In this document: positions 54,381 through 62,657 of the stretch, in pieces
How the letters are laid out: every line of letters starts with the position of its first letter
How positions within the stretch are numbered: position 1 is the first letter of the stretch
Assembly: GCA_003224055.1 (NCBI GenBank)
Contig: QHYE01000046.1
Location: 1-64,000, forward strand
DNA: 64,000 nt
From: Acidobacteriota bacterium
GTDB taxonomy: Bacteria > Acidobacteriota > Terriglobia > Acidiferrales > UBA7541
Reading direction: 5' to 3'
The notes under the pieces: model-generated
Told to the model about the DNA's origin: nothing
The model's database searches: none
What the model saw: only the letters and a program-made list of their open reading frames with translations
Translations under genes and position numbers: made by a program

Positions 54381-57152
54381 TTAAGACTTCGCGGCGAGGG
54401 CTTCCAGGCGGAGTTTCGCGGCACGCGCCGTTTCGCGCAGCAGCGGGTCTGCTTCGTTCAGGCACCCATCTAATTGACCTTCCAAAGATTTTATCCCCAG
54501 GGCTCCGATGGCATAGGCTCCGCACGACTTCAACCACGGATCATCGCTAGCAACGAGTTCTGCCACGGCCTGTTCCTGGCTTTCGATTTTGGCGCGCACC
54601 AGCCGTTGTGCGATCTGGGCTCGTTCTGCCACGGTGATCTTGCTGTCCAACAAAGGAACGAGCATATCTCGCAATTGCGATTTCAAGACGTTATCGAGGA
54701 ATTCCAAGGCATTGTCGTGCACGGCGACGCTCGTGGACTGCAGACCTACATAGGCACTGTGCAAATCGAGCCGGGGATGCAGGAGGTTCAGCAGACGAAA
54801 GATGCGCTCTAGTTCCTGTTGCATGGCCTCCTTCAGTGCCCGCGCGAGAGGATCGACGCCGTCTGTCGTCGCGCCGATGGTGGCCAAAATCTGGTAGGAC
54901 CGGTAGTGCCCCAGAATCTCGGCCGCCAATACGGTCTCCAGCATCTGAGCGTCCAGCACGATCTGGGGATTCAGTCGGCAAAGTTTGTTGAGAGCGGCAA
55001 TAGTCCGAAAGCGCAACGTGGTATCGCCCTGCAGGAGGTTGTCAAGCAGTACGCTTGCGGCGGCTGACGTTCCGAGAGCCACCAGTACGCTGGGAATTTC
55101 TCTGCGTGCTTGGATAGGAACGGCAGAATCACAGAGGTGGTCGCGTAAACCTCCTACAATGGAGTCCCCGAATCGGCCCAGTGCCTGCGCGGCCGCAGGG
55201 GCTAGTCGATGGTCTGCGAGCCGGTCTAATAACTCGGGGACCAGCCGGCGCTTTCGCAGCATTCCGACCGAATGGATGGCCTCGCACACCACGTGAGTGT
55301 CGGAATCGGTAAGAAGCTTGGAGAGCAAAGGATCGAAACAGTCCGGCAACTCTCCGAGGAGCCGGGCAGCTTCCACCCGGTTACGCAGGCCTTCTTCTCC
55401 TGCTTCGTTGACCATCGAGTCCAGGATATTCCGCGCGGCTTCCAAGTTATGAGCTTCGCCGGGCTGCGCCAGAAAGGCGACGACAGCCGACCGGACCGAG
55501 AAGTCGGGGAAATCGCCAAGTTGCTCTATGACCGTCAGAGGATCGATATGTCCATGATGGCTCAAGAAAAGCAGGGCTTCGGTGCGCACACTGAGTTCCG
55601 GGTCCCGCAGTAGTTGTTGCATTTCTGGAACGGCGGCTTTGTCGCTCGCCGCGGAGAGAATGGCGATTGCCTTCTGCCGCACTTCCGGTGCGGAATGACT
55701 CAGCAAAGCCCGTATCCCCGGATGGGCAGCTCTTTGCTGTTCCATTTCAAAAAGGGACAGCGCGTAAAGAATGTCCTTGGGATCGGATGCGGAAAGATTG
55801 TTGGCCAGAAGATCCGTAGTCGACCGGTCCAGCACTGGCGCACTGGCTTGTTCCACATCGAGGCGATGCTGGCTAATGCTTTCCCTCAGCGTAGCGACAT
55901 ATTGTCGTCGTGCGACAGAAACCGCCACAAGCCAGCCGCTAACCAGCAGCAGCACGATCCAGCTCATTTGACGCGCCGGCCAGTGCAGCGAAGTGGCAAA
56001 GATGAGAACCGCTAATCCGGATAGCCCATCGCCCAGCCGCCAGATCACCGTATCGATGAACCATTTCACTTGTAACTTCACACCGCCAGGGATCGGCAGG
56101 TAGAGCAACTCGGCCGTGGATTTGTCAACCGAATAACGCAGCACCTGGTCGCCGCCCCTCAGCGCCACTGCGGAGGCCAGCGTGCCAAAAGCCAGCAGGC
56201 CGGCCGAGCCCAGGAGTATAGTGACGGGAAGAACGAACAGCGCGGTGCCAATCCCGAACCGGCGCAAAAACCTTGCGGTCAACAGCAACTGAAACAACAG
56301 CCCCAGCACGCCCACGTAAAAATAAAAGTCGCCAAAAAAAATGGCCATGGCGTCTTTCTTGACCAGGAACTGCTGACCAATGGCTAAGAACTGCCAGCCC
56401 GTCAACGTCACTACAAAGTTCGAAATGCAGATGACCGCTGCGATGGCCCGCAAATAGGGCGAGGCGAACAACAGGCGCATGCTTGCGAGCAGGTTCCGCG
56501 AGCTTGTTTCCGCGGACTCTCCCGGCTTTCCTTGCGCGTCACCCACCAGCACCCGACCGCTGCGCCACACCAAGATCACCAGCCCGGCGCAGATGAAGAC
56601 GAACAGTGTCATGGCCAGGAGCAGGCTCTCTGTTCCGAACCTCTTGGCAATGGTCTTGGAGAGGAAACCGGCAAAAATCCCTCCCGCAATGGCGCCCCCG
56701 CCTACCATCCCGAAAATCCGCTTGGCCTCGCGGGTGGTCAGGACGTAATTTGCCAGTGTCCAGATCTGCGTGCCGGCGAGCACGCCGAAAATTTTTACCC
56801 AGACGTAGAACGCAGGAAAAACCCAGATCAGATGGGAATAGTAATGGGCCAGCCACCAGAACAGCGCCCAAGTCGCAGCGAAAAATATCATGCTGCCTAC
56901 CAGCAGATCGCGGAAAAGAACTCGCCGCGCGATAACCACGTAGCCCGCAATGACCGCCACCACCAGCACCGAACTGGAAATATCGGCGTAAGCAAGCTGA
57001 CTTGCCCGAAAACGCGACAGGAATAGGGCAGCCCCCGCTACTCCGCCCATTTTGTAGCTGGCGATAACTAAGAACAGGCAGGAGCAGAGAAGAACGCCGC
57101 GTCCCAAATCTCCCGGGTGAACGTTCAGAGCCCGCTCGATCCACCGTTTCAT
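54381..57152 (-). CDS. Nucleotide-translocase-like (NTT/MFS) membrane protein with C-terminal HEAT repeats
   Basis: A 923-residue protein. Residues about 10-430 form some 11-12 membrane helices. LRYSVDKSTAELLYLPIP followed by VKWFIDTVIWRLGDG resembles the region of ATP/ADP translocases (NTT family) that reads FD-x-TKE-x-x-YxPL and then AID-x-x-x-R-x-G. Residues about 470-920 are HEAT-type helical repeats (PEVRQKAIAILSAASDKAAV, LSVRTEALLFLSHHGH, and others). It may move nucleotides or be a related carrier; substrate residues are only partly conserved. GAAGG before ATG 57152 sets the start. It lies 31 bases after the phosphatase gene. Confidence 0.75.
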   Translation of the reverse strand: MKRWIERALNVHPGDLGRGVLLCSCLFLVIASYKMGGVAGAALFLSRFRASQLAYADISSSVLVVAVIAGYVVIARRVLFRDLLVGSMIFFAATWALFWWLAHYYSHLIWVFPAFYVWVKIFGVLAGTQIWTLANYVLTTREAKRIFGMVGGGAIAGGIFAGFLSKTIAKRFGTESLLLAMTLFVFICAGLVILVWRSGRVLVGDAQGKPGESAETSSRNLLASMRLLFASPYLRAIAAVICISNFVVTLTGWQFLAIGQQFLVKKDAMAIFFGDFYFYVGVLGLLFQLLLTARFLRRFGIGTALFVLPVTILLGSAGLLAFGTLASAVALRGGDQVLRYSVDKSTAELLYLPIPGGVKLQVKWFIDTVIWRLGDGLSGLAVLIFATSLHWPARQMSWIVLLLVSGWLVAVSVARRQYVATLRESISQHRLDVEQASAPVLDRSTTDLLANNLSASDPKDILYALSLFEMEQQRAAHPGIRALLSHSAPEVRQKAIAILSAASDKAAVPEMQQLLRDPELSVRTEALLFLSHHGHIDPLTVIEQLGDFPDFSVRSAVVAFLAQPGEAHNLEAARNILDSMVNEAGEEGLRNRVEAARLLGELPDCFDPLLSKLLTDSDTHVVCEAIHSVGMLRKRRLVPELLDRLADHRLAPAAAQALGRFGDSIVGGLRDHLCDSAVPIQARREIPSVLVALGTSAAASVLLDNLLQGDTTLRFRTIAALNKLCRLNPQIVLDAQMLETVLAAEILGHYRSYQILATIGATTDGVDPLARALKEAMQQELERIFRLLNLLHPRLDLHSAYVGLQSTSVAVHDNALEFLDNVLKSQLRDMLVPLLDSKITVAERAQIAQRLVRAKIESQEQAVAELVASDDPWLKSCGAYAIGALGIKSLEGQLDGCLNEADPLLRETARAAKLRLEALAAKS

Positions 57153-57183
57153 CCGCAGAACCTTCTTTCGTAACCTTTCTGTC

Positions 57184-58515
57184 TTATTGCGGTGCGGCCG
57201 TCGTTCCAGAACATATTCGGTCGGGCGGCGAGACGGCCAACTTTTCCGAAACTGTTGTACCATTCCCCATCCCGGGCCCTCCAATTTGAGGCGAAGGCCC
57301 AGCGGAATCGAGAAGTACTACCTGCTGGTCCAGATACACAGCGATGAATTTGGCATAGCCGCAGATTTCCAGAGCTGACGGCCTGCCCCCTGGGTAGTAG
57401 CTGCTGAGCATGCCGGTGTCGATCAAGAACACTTTGTTGCCAAAGCGAGGCCGGATGCGACCACCCTTCTGCACCGTGTGCCCTACCACAACGTGTGTCG
57501 CCTTGTAAGCCTCCAGCACCTTGCTCACCTGCGGCGTGCCCTCTTCGTCGCTCCACAGGTCGTAACCGCGAAACCATAGCGGGCCGTCAACCCGCAAACT
57601 GAGCCAATCTTGATGCTTCAAAAATTCCAGTATTTTGGCGTGGCGTTCATTGGTGGGGGGGACACGCGACTTGAGCTCAGTGATGACCTCTGCCTGAAGT
57701 ACATTATTGACTTCCTGCATAGTAAAGAAGGGCAGAATCAACTTTTCATTCTGCAGATACTGTTTCGAGGCATCAAATTCCTTGACTTCGTCGTGGATCC
57801 GCTTATTCATCGTATCCAGTTTCGTTTTGGCCAGGTCAGGATAAATTCCCCCGTGCAAGAAGATGACCCCATCAATTTCGGCCACGGCGTCATGTCCTCG
57901 CAGCCACGCACCGTATTCTCCCTTTGGACCAAACGCCTCGCGCTGCTCAATGAAGCCTGCCAGATGGCGCGCCATCCACTCTGCCTCCGTCAACTCCATC
58001 GGCTGGGGGAGCTCGGCCAGTAAGGATGCATGACTACCCCTCCATTTCACATACTCCTCATACGCAGCTTTCTGCCGCTTCTCGGAATTGCCGTCGGCAA
58101 AACTGGCATAGTTCACGGGAGTGACGTACCGCAGGTCACCCATGATATTCATCACTTCGTGGTTACCGAGCAGGCCCACGACCCGGCCGCCTGCTTGCGC
58201 CGCTTCTTTCTCGAGCGCCATCATCAAGTCCATGACCTCGCGCGGTTTGGGGCCGCGATCCAGCAGGTCCCCGGTCTGGACGAACGTTGTTTTACCGGCC
58301 GTCCAATGGTTCTGCTTGTCTGTAAGACCGGTGCGCCGGAGAATGGCGACGAAGTCGTCAAAGTCATTGTGGACATCGGCGATGGCGACTACCGATTCCC
58401 GCGATTCCGCTGGAGCCTTTGCTGGTCCCGCCCACGCGAGCACCGCCGACACTAGGACCAGGAGGACGGAAATACAAGCGCGGTGGGGAGGATCACAGAC
58501 CGGAGGGCGGACCAT
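57184..58515 (-). CDS. Exported calcineurin-like (Shewanella-type) phosphatase
   Basis: A 443-residue protein with a signal peptide (ISVLLVLVSAVLAWAGPAKA). All metallophosphoesterase motifs are in order: ADVHND, GDLLDRGPKP, GNHEVMN, LHGGIYP and VVGHTVQKGG. Such proteins can remove phosphate from proteins, including phospho-Tyr. AGGAAA before ATG 58515 is the ribosome site. It lies upstream of the NTT-like gene, close enough for one transcript. Confidence 0.88.
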   Translation of the reverse strand: MVRPPVCDPPHRACISVLLVLVSAVLAWAGPAKAPAESRESVVAIADVHNDFDDFVAILRRTGLTDKQNHWTAGKTTFVQTGDLLDRGPKPREVMDLMMALEKEAAQAGGRVVGLLGNHEVMNIMGDLRYVTPVNYASFADGNSEKRQKAAYEEYVKWRGSHASLLAELPQPMELTEAEWMARHLAGFIEQREAFGPKGEYGAWLRGHDAVAEIDGVIFLHGGIYPDLAKTKLDTMNKRIHDEVKEFDASKQYLQNEKLILPFFTMQEVNNVLQAEVITELKSRVPPTNERHAKILEFLKHQDWLSLRVDGPLWFRGYDLWSDEEGTPQVSKVLEAYKATHVVVGHTVQKGGRIRPRFGNKVFLIDTGMLSSYYPGGRPSALEICGYAKFIAVYLDQQVVLLDSAGPSPQIGGPGMGNGTTVSEKLAVSPPDRICSGTTAAPQ

Positions 58516-58925
58516 TTTCCTGTCTCCTGTAGGCAAGCAGCAGAATTTTAGCGAGAACATTGCGTTCCGCAAGGCATCCTCGATTGCGGTGCATCTTAGG
58601 CTGCCAGAGTCGCACAAGTCAACAAGCTGAAAATACGCATGGAGGAACCACGCAAATACGGCCAAGGCCGGCAAGCAGGCGGCCTGCGGTCCGTCGGAAC
58701 AACTCCATCTTCACAGACCAAGGGTGTCCAATCAGAAATAAGAACGCTCTCACTTCTCTTGGACCAAAACGTCGGTACGGTCACTTGTCGCGGCAGTTCG
58801 CGGCTGGCCACACGGAAAGGCCCACTCGCGGAGCCATCACATGAAGGCTCCGCGAGCTGGTTACTGCGTGAACTTCGCTTACAACCGATCGGCGTGTTCC
58901 AACTTGCGTTACAGACCGAACTGGT
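58516..58925. other. Intergenic region upstream of the phosphatase
   Basis: About 410 bases with no supportable gene. It should contain the promoter for the minus-strand phosphatase/NTT-like pair, but I see no clear -35/-10 pair or palindrome. Confidence 0.35.
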
Positions 58926-59291
58926 CTACTGGGGGGAGTGGGAGAGCCGCTTAGAGATTAGCGTCGCGTGGATTTCGCCGGCCTTCTCTGCAGTGCCCTT
59001 GCAAATCACGTAGTCCCCGTCTTTAACCTGGCTGGCGTCAATGTCGTTGACCTTCTTGTCGCCATGATACTGACTGACCCATTTCGTCGAGCTGTCGTAC
59101 ACACAGCTCTTCTCTAAAGTCGAGCCCGACTTACGAACAGTCAGAGAAGACTGCTCCTTACTACTTCTTTGAACTTTACCTTCCCAGCGCGCCTCCTTCG
59201 GCTTGGCAGGAGCCTTTTGCGCGAACACCGCCATTGCCAGCGGGAAGGTAAGTACCAAAGCGAACAGCACCGTGAGTTGCTTCTTCAGCAT
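58926..59291 (-). CDS. Small exported protein B (paralogue of 53907)
   Basis: A 121-residue protein with a signal peptide (LFALVLTFPLAMAVFAQ). The mature part repeats the pattern of protein A: WEGKVQRSSKEQSSLTVR, CVYDSSTKWVSQY, VKDGDYVICKGTAEK, IHATLI. AAGGAG before ATG 59291 is a good ribosome site. It lies between the phosphatase and kinase-like paralogue B, all on the minus strand. Confidence 0.7.
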   Translation of the reverse strand: MLKKQLTVLFALVLTFPLAMAVFAQKAPAKPKEARWEGKVQRSSKEQSSLTVRKSGSTLEKSCVYDSSTKWVSQYHGDKKVNDIDASQVKDGDYVICKGTAEKAGEIHATLISKRLSHSPQ

Positions 59292-59500
59292 TTTTTCTCT
59301 CCTTATTCACCGGGATCACCGGGAAGATGTGATGCGTAGCACGAACACTAGACCCAGGAGACCAAAAAGTGCAAGCTATTAAACTTGGGCTTCCAATCCA
59401 ACATCTCCGCTGCATCCCACGTACTGCCCCTGCCAGAACCTGATCCCGAAGAGCTGCTCACGCAGTGGAGCGGTGCAGTTTACTTCCGTGGCCAACTAAT

Positions 59501-60322
59501 TCAGTACAACACTTCGCTCTCACCTTTTTCAGCGATCAGCTTCTGGAAGTGCGCCACCATCTCGTCCCGTCGCGCCATCACCGCCTTCACCTCATCCTTG
59601 CTGAGATAGTGGCTGGTTTTTTCTGTTAGCGCGTTCGCGTCCAGCGCCTTCAGTTTCTCCAGCAATTGCCGGTCGCAGTGTACCAACTCTTTAGCAGGGT
59701 CTTTCAGATCCTTGCTGAGGCGAAATGCGCGGCCGAAATCAATCCTCCAGATCTTCCAATCCTCACCGATTAGCACGTTGGTCAGATTGACATCAGTATC
59801 GGCGACCAATTGATCGAAGACCCGAATCTTGTACATCTGATGGTTCCAGGCCTCCGGATCCGGCGCCGTTAATTTCTGCTTGTGGCGCTCCACTTCATCC
59901 ATCTTCACCGGCAACCACCAACTGAGCGAGCCCGGATTCCCTCCCCATTTGCGTTCGACGTATACCGGCAGCATGTCGTCCATGCCAATCAACTCAGCCA
60001 GCGCATAAGCTGCGATGTTGTATTTGTAAGAGTCCACGAAGTTTATTTCGGTGCCCGAGCCAAGCTGCTTCTGGGCTTTGTGTTCATCAAGACCTTGGAA
60101 AGAAGCGTCGTGAGTCACGGTGCCGTCGGAAAGCGTAAGCCGCTTAGTGTTAGTGATGCCCTTCTTGGCATCCTTACTGCCCACCACCTTAGCGGTGAGA
60201 AGGAACTGCTTAATCTGCTCCTTGGTCAGGGTCGGCTCGTCCGCAGCAACGGCGAAGAGTCCGCAAGTCAGATACACCACCGCGACAAGAATCAAACGCC
60301 AGCGCAGATGAAGTGGGTTCAT
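59501..60322 (-). CDS. Exported atypical-kinase-like protein (paralogue B)
   Basis: A 273-residue protein very similar to 52885-53709. The signal peptide is followed by TLTKEQIKQFLLTAKVV, GITNTKRLTLSDGT, FDQLVADTDVNLTNVLI (169-185) and IWRIDFGRAF (191-200); here the metal-site Asp195 is followed by Phe-Gly, as in a DFG motif. The Lys-to-Gln change (DASFQ, Gln75) is shared with paralogue A. GGAGGA before ATG 60322 is a strong ribosome site. Confidence 0.7.
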   Translation of the reverse strand: MNPLHLRWRLILVAVVYLTCGLFAVAADEPTLTKEQIKQFLLTAKVVGSKDAKKGITNTKRLTLSDGTVTHDASFQGLDEHKAQKQLGSGTEINFVDSYKYNIAAYALAELIGMDDMLPVYVERKWGGNPGSLSWWLPVKMDEVERHKQKLTAPDPEAWNHQMYKIRVFDQLVADTDVNLTNVLIGEDWKIWRIDFGRAFRLSKDLKDPAKELVHCDRQLLEKLKALDANALTEKTSHYLSKDEVKAVMARRDEMVAHFQKLIAEKGESEVLY

Positions 60323-60458
60323 GGGAGATCCTCCACAGAGTTGGTGGGACTCTACTCCTTTGCGCCCTAATGGACAACCTAAAAAAAGGGAATGGTCGGC
60401 GCAGGGGACTCTCTGCAAGCGCGAGCAGTGATCGTGGCGAGGAGACAAGAAAAACTGC

Positions 60459-60488
60459 TTGACACATTCCCATATGGGAATGTATTGT
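60459..60488 (+). promoter_or_regulatory. ArsR-type promoter and operator
   Basis: TTGACA (60459-60464) and TATTGT (60483-60488) are 18 bases apart; the spacer is filled by a perfect 18-base palindrome CATTCCCATATGGGAATG (60465-60482). The start ATG 60495 follows six bases after the -10 box. A repressor bound here would block polymerase, so autorepression by the ArsR-type product is likely. Confidence 0.8.
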
Positions 60489-60494
60489 TGGTCC

Positions 60495-60887
60495 ATGGCA
60501 CGAGCAACGACAACCTCGGATGTGTTTAACGCCGTGGCGGAGCCGCGGCGGCGCGAGATTTTGAATTATCTGGCGCTGCAGGAGCGGCCAGTGGGGGAAA
60601 TTGTGGACTCGTTGGGGCTGGCGCAGCCCTCGGTTTCGAAGCACCTGCGCGTTTTGCTCGAGGTGGGCCTTGTCGACGTACGCCGCGACGGCCGGCGGAT
60701 GTTTTATCGAACCAACGCCGAGGCGATACGGCCGCTTCACGAATGGACGGAAACGTTCGAGCGCTTCTGGCGTCATCAATTGAGCCGCGTCAAGGAACGT
60801 GCCGAACGGAAAAGCAATGCGTCAAAGGAAGGGGAACCGGATTTCAGCTCAAGGAGGAAACATGATCTCGACAGCAGCAAGAATTGA
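60495..60887 (+). CDS. ArsR-family transcriptional regulator
   Basis: A 130-residue winged-helix protein: VFNAVAEPRRREILNYLAL, VGEIVDSLGLAQPSVSKHLRVL and VDVRRDGRRMFYRT match the ArsR subgroup that pairs with SRPBCC genes. No metal-binding CxC is seen, so it probably senses something else. Its 3' end overlaps the SRPBCC gene by 26 bases. Confidence 0.92.
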   Translation: MARATTTSDVFNAVAEPRRREILNYLALQERPVGEIVDSLGLAQPSVSKHLRVLLEVGLVDVRRDGRRMFYRTNAEAIRPLHEWTETFERFWRHQLSRVKERAERKSNASKEGEPDFSSRRKHDLDSSKN

Positions 60888-61320
60888 GGATTTGACGTTG
60901 AATGTCACAGAGGAAATCCACGTGCGTGCGACGCTGGACGCAACGTTCACCGCGCTGCTCGAGCAGCTCGGGCCGCAGAATGACACGCCCGACGGCAAGC
61001 CGATGCCTATGAAGCTTGAGCCGTGGCCAGGCGGCAGGTGGTACCGCGATCTAGGCGACAACAATGGCCACTTCTGGGCAGTTGTGCAGGCCATCAAGCG
61101 GCCGACATTGCTCGAATTCGCCGGGCCGTTGTTCATGTCTTATCCGGTCGTTTCGAATGTCCAGTATCGCTTGAGCGAAGTGGATGGCGGAACGCTGATC
61201 CGGTTTCGGCACTCGGCACTCGGCCTGATCGAGGAAGACCATCGAAAAGGAGTCACGAAAGGCTGGGGGCATATCCATGAGGGGGTGCGGAAACGTGCGG
61301 AAGCGAAGCGTTCGCGGTGA
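60862..61320 (+). CDS. SRPBCC-type (AHSA1-like) protein
   Basis: A 152-residue protein with the START-like order: IHVRATLDATFTALLEQLG, LEPWPGGRWYRDLG, VQAIKRPTLLEFAG, YRLSEVDGGTLIRF. The fold binds hydrophobic ligands. AAGGAGGAAA precedes ATG 60862. ArsR plus SRPBCC gene pairs are common in soil bacteria. Confidence 0.85.
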   Translation: MISTAARIEDLTLNVTEEIHVRATLDATFTALLEQLGPQNDTPDGKPMPMKLEPWPGGRWYRDLGDNNGHFWAVVQAIKRPTLLEFAGPLFMSYPVVSNVQYRLSEVDGGTLIRFRHSALGLIEEDHRKGVTKGWGHIHEGVRKRAEAKRSR

Positions 61321-61347
61321 ACGGCGGCGCCGCGAGAGGAAGAACCG

Positions 61348-61467
61348 ATGTGTCCATTTTGCATCAGCAGCGCAGTGCTGATGGCCGGAAGCGTGATGTC
61401 GACGGGCGGATTGACCGCGCTGGTAGTGAAGAGGTTTCGTCCAAAGAGAGAGACAAAAGGAGCAGCC
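61348..61467 (+). CDS. Small CxxC membrane peptide, in frame with the DinB gene
   Basis: MCPFCISSAVLMAGSVMSTG opens a 40-residue stretch with a CPFC pair and one hydrophobic segment. It resembles small peptides that follow ArsR/SRPBCC genes, but has no stop of its own and runs directly into the DinB start at 61468 (which has its own AAAGGAG). Either it is fused, or a frameshift has removed its stop. Confidence 0.4.
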
Positions 61468-61964
61468 ATGAAACTTGTAGATTCCATCTTGATTGAAATT
61501 GATCAGGAAGCACAAACGACCAAGCGAGTCTTGGATCGAATTCCGGAAGACAAACTCGCCTGGAAACCCCACCCGAAATCCTTTCGCTGGGCCAGTTGGC
61601 CCTGCACATTGCGTCCGTGCCGGGCAGCGTTGCTGCGGCAGCGGTGCCGGACAGTATCGAAGCCCCGAACTTCTCGCAGCCGGAGCCCAAGAGCCGCCAG
61701 GAGGTTTTGGACACTTTCTCGAAGAGCCTCGAGAGTGCAAAGGACACCCTCAAGAAAATGGATGATGCCCGGCTGACCTCCATGTGGAGCTTGACGAAAA
61801 ACGGAAAGGTCCTGATGTCGGTCCCGCGGATCGGCTTCATTCGCTCGGTCCTCATGAATCATAACTATCACCATCGCGGGCAGCTCTCGGTCTATCTGCG
61901 AATGCTGGGTGTTCCAGTGCCGTCGATTTACGGGCCCAGCGCGGACGAAAATCCGTTCGCCTAG
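61468..61964 (+). pseudogene. DinB-family protein, split by a frameshift
   Basis: From ATG 61468 the frame gives LVDSILIEIDQEAQ and IPEDKLAWKPHPKS; in the next frame it continues as LSLGQLALHIASVPG through VLMNHNYHHRGQLSVYL. The switch at about 61580 is explained by loss of one C from a CCC run in AAATCCCTTT. DinB metal ligands (first His in LHIA, last two in NYHHRGQ) are all present across the join, so the gene is functional if repaired. About 165 residues. Confidence 0.85.
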
Positions 61965-62008
61965 TTCCGCGAAAAACAAGCCTACAATCCAAAACCAAAG
62001 GAGGAAAC

Positions 62009-62485
62009 ATGGGAGAAGTAACGAACGAGCAGGTGAATTTGATGTTGCGGCTGTTCGAGGAGCGGCGGGAGACCCGATTGCGCGAAGCGCGTGAGTGGTT
62101 CGGCGCCAATTTCCATGTGAAAAGCATGGAGGAAGTGACGCGAGTCTGTCCTCCCGGTAGCAAGGAAAACGCGTACGTGCGCATGGTGCTCGGTTATTGG
62201 GAGATGGTGGCGAGCATCGTGAACCGCGGGCTCATCGACGAAGACTTCTTCTTCGAAAGCAACGGGGAACAGTGGGTTGTTTGGGAACAGGTAAAGCCGG
62301 TGATCGGCGCGTGGCGCGCGATGTTCAGCAGCCCAAACTTCCTCGCGAATCTCGAAGAACAAGTCAAGCGGCTGGAGGCCTGGAGAGAAAAGCGCAGCCC
62401 AGGGTCCAACGAAGCCATTCGCAAAGTACTCGCGCAAATGCGAGAGGCAACGCAAACGGCCAAGGCGCAGGCCGCAGGCGGCTAG
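62009..62485 (+). CDS. DUF4760-like protein of unknown function
   Basis: A 158-residue helical protein: NLMLRLFEERRETRLREAREWF, MVLGYWEMVASIVNRGLIDEDFFF and WEQVKPVIGAWR resemble DUF4760. AAAGGAGGAAAC precedes ATG 62009. It is the fourth gene of the ArsR-led group. Confidence 0.6.
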   Translation: MGEVTNEQVNLMLRLFEERRETRLREAREWFGANFHVKSMEEVTRVCPPGSKENAYVRMVLGYWEMVASIVNRGLIDEDFFFESNGEQWVVWEQVKPVIGAWRAMFSSPNFLANLEEQVKRLEAWREKRSPGSNEAIRKVLAQMREATQTAKAQAAGG

Positions 62486-62544
62486 AGTTGTACATGCTCG
62501 AAGTCCGCTCCATTTCGGTACATGGCCGGTGAATGCCGGAGTAT

Positions 62545-62563
62545 GTTGGGGCAAGTCCCCAAC
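62545..62563. repeat. Short perfect hairpin
   Basis: GTTGGGG and CCCCAAC form a 7-base stem around CAAGT, between the DUF4760-like and DUF899 genes. No T-tract follows. Confidence 0.5.
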
Positions 62564-62657
62564 AGCCTTCCGCATTCACTGAGCGCACTGCGTACGACCA
62601 AGTTTCTGTGGTCATCTGTCTTTCCGCGAGTGGCCAAACACAAAAGGAGAATCAGTC

